From: Desulfarculus sp.
GTDB lineage: Bacteria > Desulfobacterota > Desulfarculia > Desulfarculales > Desulfarculaceae
Assembly (NCBI GenBank): GCA_016218705.1
Contig: JACRDC010000104.1
Location: 1 to 34,497 of the forward strand
DNA length: 34,497 nucleotides
Direction: 5' to 3'
A model generated the notes under the pieces. That model was not told the DNA's origin, ran no database searches, and saw only the letters and a list, made by a program, of their open reading frames with translations. Both the position numbers and the translations under genes were made by a program. Positions within the stretch are counted from its first letter, which is position 1. Each line of letters opens with the position of its first letter. Shown here in pieces: positions 31,000 to 34,497 of the stretch.

Positions 31000-31947
31000 G
31001 TGCGGGTTTTCATCCTGGCCGCCGGCCTGGGCACCAGGCTCATGCCGCTCACGCGCCTGCGGCCCAAGTGCCTGATGCCGGTGATTAATCAACCCCTCTT
31101 GGGCCTGTGGCTGAAGCGCCTGGCCGGCCTGGGGGTGCGGCGGGCGGTGGTCAACACCCACCACCTGGCGCCCCAGGTGCGCCGTTTTGTGCAAGAGAGC
31201 CCGGTCCCGGGCCTGGAGGTGCTTGAGAGCCACGAGCCGGTCATCCTGGGCACCGGCGGCGGCCTCAAGGCGGCGCGGCGGTTGCTGGGCGACGGGCCAT
31301 TCTTGCTGGTCAACTCCGACGTGGTGGCCACCGCCGACCCCCGGCCCCTGCTCGACACCCTTGAGCAAACCGGGTCCTTGGCGGTGCTGGGGCTCACCGA
31401 CCAGCCGCGCTTCAACACCGTGGCCGTGGATGGCGAGGGCCGGGTGCTGGGCTTCCAGGGCGGACCCGGCCTCACGGCCGCCCCCCGCTGGCTGACCTAC
31501 GGGGGCCTGGCGGCCATCGCGCCGGCCCTGCTGGATTATCTGCCGCCCGGCGGATTCAGCACCCTGGTGCAGGGGCTCGCGGCCGCCCTGGCCGCCGGCC
31601 GGCCGGTGCTGGGCCAGATGCTGGAGGGCTTCTGGGACGACCTGGGCACGCCAGAGTGCCTTTTGGACCTGCACCGGCTGCTGCTGGCCGCCCCGCCCGC
31701 CGGCCTGGGACACCTGTCCGCCCAGGGGCCGCTGGTGCTGGCCCCGGGGGCAATGGTGGGGCCAGGCGCCCGGGTGGAGGGCTTCGCCGTGCTGGGCGAG
31801 GGGGCCAGGGTGGAGGCTGGGGCCAGGGTGCAAGACAGCCTGCTGCTGCAAGGGGCGGTGGTGGCCGCCGGGGCCAGCGTGCGGGATGCCGTTCTGGGCG
31901 ACGGCTTCGTGGCCCAGGGCGAGATCAAGGGAGGCGCCCATGCTTGA
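31000..31947 (+). CDS. Sugar-1-phosphate nucleotidyltransferase, MurU-like with hexapeptide tail
   Basis: The start is GTG 31000, with TAGGGGAG 5 nt upstream; an earlier in-frame ATG at 30934 would overlap the promoter box. The 315-aa protein has the nucleotidyltransferase signature FILAAGLGTRLMPLTRLRPK with catalytic Lys23, GTGGGLKAARRLLG, and LLVNSDVV with the metal-binding Asp. After the catalytic domain (to about 235) comes a left-handed beta-helix tail (LAPGAMVGPGARVEGFAVLGEG and onward) that the shorter Pseudomonas MurU lacks. The adjacent sugar kinase and the divergent nagZ suggest MurNAc-1-phosphate uridylyltransferase for cell-wall recycling. GDP-mannose or glucose-1-phosphate transfer is the alternative. 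Confidence 0.75.
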   Translation: MRVFILAAGLGTRLMPLTRLRPKCLMPVINQPLLGLWLKRLAGLGVRRAVVNTHHLAPQVRRFVQESPVPGLEVLESHEPVILGTGGGLKAARRLLGDGPFLLVNSDVVATADPRPLLDTLEQTGSLAVLGLTDQPRFNTVAVDGEGRVLGFQGGPGLTAAPRWLTYGGLAAIAPALLDYLPPGGFSTLVQGLAAALAAGRPVLGQMLEGFWDDLGTPECLLDLHRLLLAAPPAGLGHLSAQGPLVLAPGAMVGPGARVEGFAVLGEGARVEAGARVQDSLLLQGAVVAAGASVRDAVLGDGFVAQGEIKGGAHA

Positions 31948-33001
31948 GCAAATAGCGCCCGAACTGGCGCGGTGGGCGCGGGCTAACTGGCCCGGCGGCG
32001 ACCCCGGGGAGCTGGCCGTGGAAGCCATCGCCGCCGACGGCTCGCCGCGCGCCTTCTGGCGCCTGCGGGCCGGCGCGCAGAGCCTGGTGCTCTTGCACAG
32101 CCCGGATAATCCGCCCGAGAATCGGGCCTGGCAATGGCTGGCCGGCTACCTGGGGTCCCTGGGTCTGCCCGTGGCCCGGGTGCTGGCCGCCCAGGCCGAG
32201 GCCGGGCGCTTCCTCATGGAAGACCTGGGCGCCACTTCGCTGCAAGAGGCGGCCCTGGCCCTGGCCGGCGATGAAGAGGCCCTGGCCGGCCTCTACGAGC
32301 CGGTGTTGGCCATGCTGGCCCACATGCAGGCCAGGGGTGCCCAGGGCCTGGATCAGTCCATCTGCTTCGACGGCCCCAAGCTCACGGCCGAGTTTCTGTT
32401 GGAGCGCGAGGCCCATTACTTTCTGCGCGAATTCGTGCTGGGGGCCTGCGGGCTGGCTAGCGCCGGCTGGCCGGCCAACCTATTGGCCGAGCTGACCGAA
32501 TTGTGCCGCCTGGCGGCGCGCGCCCGGCCCCTGGGCTTTGTTCACCGCGACTTCCAGAGCCGCAACCTCCTGGTCCGCCCAAACGGCCTGGGTTTGGTGG
32601 ACTTCCAGGGCGGGCGCCTGGGGCCGGCCCAATATGATCTGGCGGCCCTGGTCAACGACCCCTACGTGGACCTGCCCCAGGGCCTGCGCCGGCGGCTGGT
32701 GGCGCGCTACCTTAAGCTGCGCGCCCCCCTGGGCGGCCTCAACCCGGATTTATTCATGATGGGCTGGCCCTACGTGGCCCTTAGCCGCGCCATGCAGACC
32801 CTGGGGGCCTTCGCCTTCTTGACCAGGGCGCGCGGCCGCGGCCACTTCGCGGCCTATGTGACCCCGGCGCTGGCCACCTTGCGCGGCTTGGCCGCGCTGC
32901 CGGAGATGGAGTCCTTCCCCGCCATCCAGGGGCTGGTGGCGGCCCTGCCGGAGAACCTTGCTCCCGAGGCCCTGCGGCCCCTGGAAGGAGCGCAAGCTTG
33001 A
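31940..33001 (+). CDS. Aminoglycoside-phosphotransferase-fold sugar kinase, AmgK-like
   Basis: The 353-aa kinase has the APH catalytic loop GFVHRDFQSRNLLV (Asp204, Asn209) and metal-binding LVDFQGGRLGPAQYDLAAL (Asp221), with MEDLGATSLQEA in the N-lobe. The ATG lies 8 nt inside the end of the nucleotidyltransferase gene with GGGAGG upstream, so the two are coupled. An APH-fold kinase next to a nucleotidyltransferase is the hallmark of the AmgK-MurU pair, which makes UDP-MurNAc from free MurNAc and bypasses de novo synthesis (and its fosfomycin target). The substrate is inferred; homoserine or choline kinase functions are possible but fit the context less. Confidence 0.75.
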   Translation: MLEQIAPELARWARANWPGGDPGELAVEAIAADGSPRAFWRLRAGAQSLVLLHSPDNPPENRAWQWLAGYLGSLGLPVARVLAAQAEAGRFLMEDLGATSLQEAALALAGDEEALAGLYEPVLAMLAHMQARGAQGLDQSICFDGPKLTAEFLLEREAHYFLREFVLGACGLASAGWPANLLAELTELCRLAARARPLGFVHRDFQSRNLLVRPNGLGLVDFQGGRLGPAQYDLAALVNDPYVDLPQGLRRRLVARYLKLRAPLGGLNPDLFMMGWPYVALSRAMQTLGAFAFLTRARGRGHFAAYVTPALATLRGLAALPEMESFPAIQGLVAALPENLAPEALRPLEGAQA

Positions 33002-34374
33002 CTACCCCCATCGTCGCCATAGTCGGAAGACCGAACGTGGGAAAGTCCACCCTGTTCAACCGGCTGACCAAGAGCCGCCAGGCCCTGGTGGACGACCTGC
33101 CCGGGGTGACCCGCGACCGCCTCTACGGCAGCGTGGCCGCCGAGGGGCGCGTCTTCCGCCTGGTGGACACCGGCGGCTTCGACCCCCCGGCCGACCAGGC
33201 CTTCGCCAAGGAGGTCCACGCCCAGATCGAGATGGCCCTGTCCGAGGCCGACCTGATCCTCTTCCTGGCCGACGCCCGGGCGGGCCTGAACCCCCAGGAC
33301 CGCGAGGTGGTCAACCGCCTGAGAAAGGCGGGCAAGCCGGTAATCCACGCGGTCAACAAGGTGGACGGCCCCGAGAAGGAGGACGCGGCCCAGGAGTTCC
33401 AGGCCCTGGGGGTGGACAACCTGCACTTCATCAGCGCCGCCCACGGATGGGGGGTGCGTGACCTGTTGTCCAACATCCTGGAGCTGTTGCCCCCGGAGCC
33501 CGAGGAGCAAGAGGAAGGCCTGCCCCCCGAGGACCAGCCCGCGCCCCCGGTGCAGGTGGCCCTGTTGGGCCGGCCCAACGTGGGCAAGTCCTCCCTGCTC
33601 AACGCCCTGGTGGGCGCCCCCCGGGTGGTGGTCTCGGCGGTGCCTGGCACCACTCGCGACGCCATAGACACGCCCTTTTCCCTGGACGGCAAGGAATACG
33701 TGCTCATAGACACCGCGGGCATCCGCCGCCAGGGCCGCGTGGAGCGGGGCATCGAGAAAGCCGGCGTGTTCCGCTCGCTTAGGGCCGTGGAGCGCGCCCA
33801 CGTGGTGGTGGCGGTGATGGACGCCGGCGAGGGGCTCACCGACCAGGACCTCAAGCTGGTGGGCCAAGCCGTGGAGGCCCACCGGGGGCTGGTGGTGGTG
33901 ATGAACAAGTGGGACCTGTTGCTGGGCGACCCCGAGGGCCAACGCCTGGTCAAGGAGCAGTTGGAGCGCCTGCGGGGCGTGGCCCCCTGGGCGCCGGTCC
34001 TCCACCTGAGCGCCAAGACCGGCAAGCACCTGGATCGTCTGCTGCCCGCGGTGGACCAGGTCTACGAGCAGTACGGCCAGCGCCTGGCCACCTCCGCCCT
34101 CAATCAGGCCTTGAGCGAGATCACCGCCCGCCACCAGCCGCCGGTGGTGCGCGGGCGCAGGCTCAAGTTCTTCTACGCCTCCCAGGTGGGGGTGCGGCCA
34201 CCCACGGTGGTGGTCTTCGTCAGCGACCCCCAGGCGGTACACTTTTCCTACCGCCGCTATCTGCTTAACGAGCTGCGCAAGGCCCTGGGGCTGTCGCTAT
34301 CGCCCCTGCGCCTGCACCTGCGCGCCCGCAGCGGGCGCCGGCCCGGCCGGTCCCGCACTGTTGTCAACAAATAG
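32998..34374 (+). CDS. der: Ribosome biogenesis GTPase Der (EngA)
   Basis: Der is an essential GTPase needed for 50S subunit maturation. The 458-aa protein has two tandem G domains, each with GRPNVGKS (10-17 and near 190), DTGG or DTAG switch II motifs and NKVD or NKWD G4 motifs. A KH-like domain (from about 350) and a basic tail (SGRRPGRSRTVVNK) follow. The start is TTG 32998, overlapping the amgK-like stop (TTGA) with AAGGAG 7 nt upstream. It is the last gene of the operon; no terminator is seen before the repeats that follow. Confidence 0.97.
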   Translation: MTTPIVAIVGRPNVGKSTLFNRLTKSRQALVDDLPGVTRDRLYGSVAAEGRVFRLVDTGGFDPPADQAFAKEVHAQIEMALSEADLILFLADARAGLNPQDREVVNRLRKAGKPVIHAVNKVDGPEKEDAAQEFQALGVDNLHFISAAHGWGVRDLLSNILELLPPEPEEQEEGLPPEDQPAPPVQVALLGRPNVGKSSLLNALVGAPRVVVSAVPGTTRDAIDTPFSLDGKEYVLIDTAGIRRQGRVERGIEKAGVFRSLRAVERAHVVVAVMDAGEGLTDQDLKLVGQAVEAHRGLVVVMNKWDLLLGDPEGQRLVKEQLERLRGVAPWAPVLHLSAKTGKHLDRLLPAVDQVYEQYGQRLATSALNQALSEITARHQPPVVRGRRLKFFYASQVGVRPPTVVVFVSDPQAVHFSYRRYLLNELRKALGLSLSPLRLHLRARSGRRPGRSRTVVNK

Positions 34375-34409
34375 AACTGTCCGGTGTAGTAGCACATAAA
34401 CTGTCCGGT
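34375..34409. repeat. Direct repeat AACTGTCCGGT, possible IS end
   Basis: AACTGTCCGGT occurs at 34375-34385 and 34399-34409, 24 nt apart, immediately after the der stop codon; the second copy runs into TTTTTTG. Paired short repeats of this kind are common at insertion sequence ends, but no transposase is within the window. Confidence 0.4.
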
Positions 34410-34415
34410 TTTTTG

Positions 34416-34466
34416 CGCGAGGGGGAATCCCCGGAGGGCGTAGCCCGGAGGGGATTTCCCCTCGCG
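34416..34466. repeat. Palindromic element after der
   Basis: Arms 34416-34432 and 34450-34466 are 17 bp with one mismatch (CGCGAGGGGGAATCCCC with GGGGATTTCCCCTCGCG), enclosing GGAGGGCGTAGCCCGGA. It resembles a REP-like palindrome or a transposon end and may stop der transcription. Confidence 0.55.
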
Positions 34467-34497
34467 AGCCGCCGTGCGCCCCCCCTATGCGGCGGCC

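Noticed and set aside
1-34497. CRISPR arrays, tRNA, rRNA and complete transposase genes
   Set aside because: None seen on either strand. Repeats found are palindromes or short duplications without the regular spacing of a CRISPR array.

Overview
The window is GC-rich bacterial DNA (roughly two-thirds G+C by eye) with dense operons, many 4-nt ATGA overlaps and strong Shine-Dalgarno sequences. The gene mix includes a long-form serine acetyltransferase, a MASE3-PAS protein ending in a paired CxxC module, a PEP-CTERM protein, a dodecin, sigma-54- and sigma-28-like promoters, and a MurU/AmgK-like pair beside NagZ. This suggests a Gram-negative member of the former Deltaproteobacteria (Desulfobacterota, perhaps near Desulfarculales). 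That placement is inference; no rRNA or tRNA gene was found.

Left part (1-9594): a hairpin-rich leader and slyD; a nested inverted repeat; cysE-cysK on the minus strand; a membrane PAS sensor; a secreted protein; a dodecin; a MaoC-like hydratase; a c-di-GMP phosphodiesterase (EAL); and an AT-rich patch with a PEP-CTERM exported protein.

Centre (9599-26089, all minus strand): a near-complete aromatic amino acid supercluster in three transcription units, read from high to low coordinates. Unit 1 is trpE-trpG-aroF(ACT-like)-aroA-aroE-aroKB fusion-aroC-aroQ. Unit 2 is aroF(short)-pheA-tyrA. Unit 3 is trpD-trpC-trpF-trpB-trpA. Together they encode all seven shikimate steps to chorismate, the whole tryptophan branch, and the prephenate dehydratase and dehydrogenase of the phenylalanine and tyrosine branches. 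Final aminotransferases are absent.

The main discovery is that each unit begins with a short unannotated leader peptide followed by an intrinsic-terminator-like hairpin, the layout of ribosome-mediated attenuation. The Unit 1 leader carries FYWWRW, so it could read all three aromatic amino acids. The Unit 2 leader carries YFYFSFYYF (Phe/Tyr). The Unit 3 leader has four Trp codons. Units 1 and 3 also share a TTGTATACA palindrome at the promoter, a possible common operator.

Right part (26190-34497): a stretch of four strong hairpins (possible structured RNA); a two-gene unknown operon behind a near-consensus sigma-54 promoter; an orphan FliD-like flagellar gene behind a sigma-28-like promoter; a lipoprotein-nagZ unit divergent from a nucleotidyltransferase-kinase-der operon that looks like MurU/AmgK cell-wall sugar recycling; and palindromic, IS-end-like sequence at the right edge.
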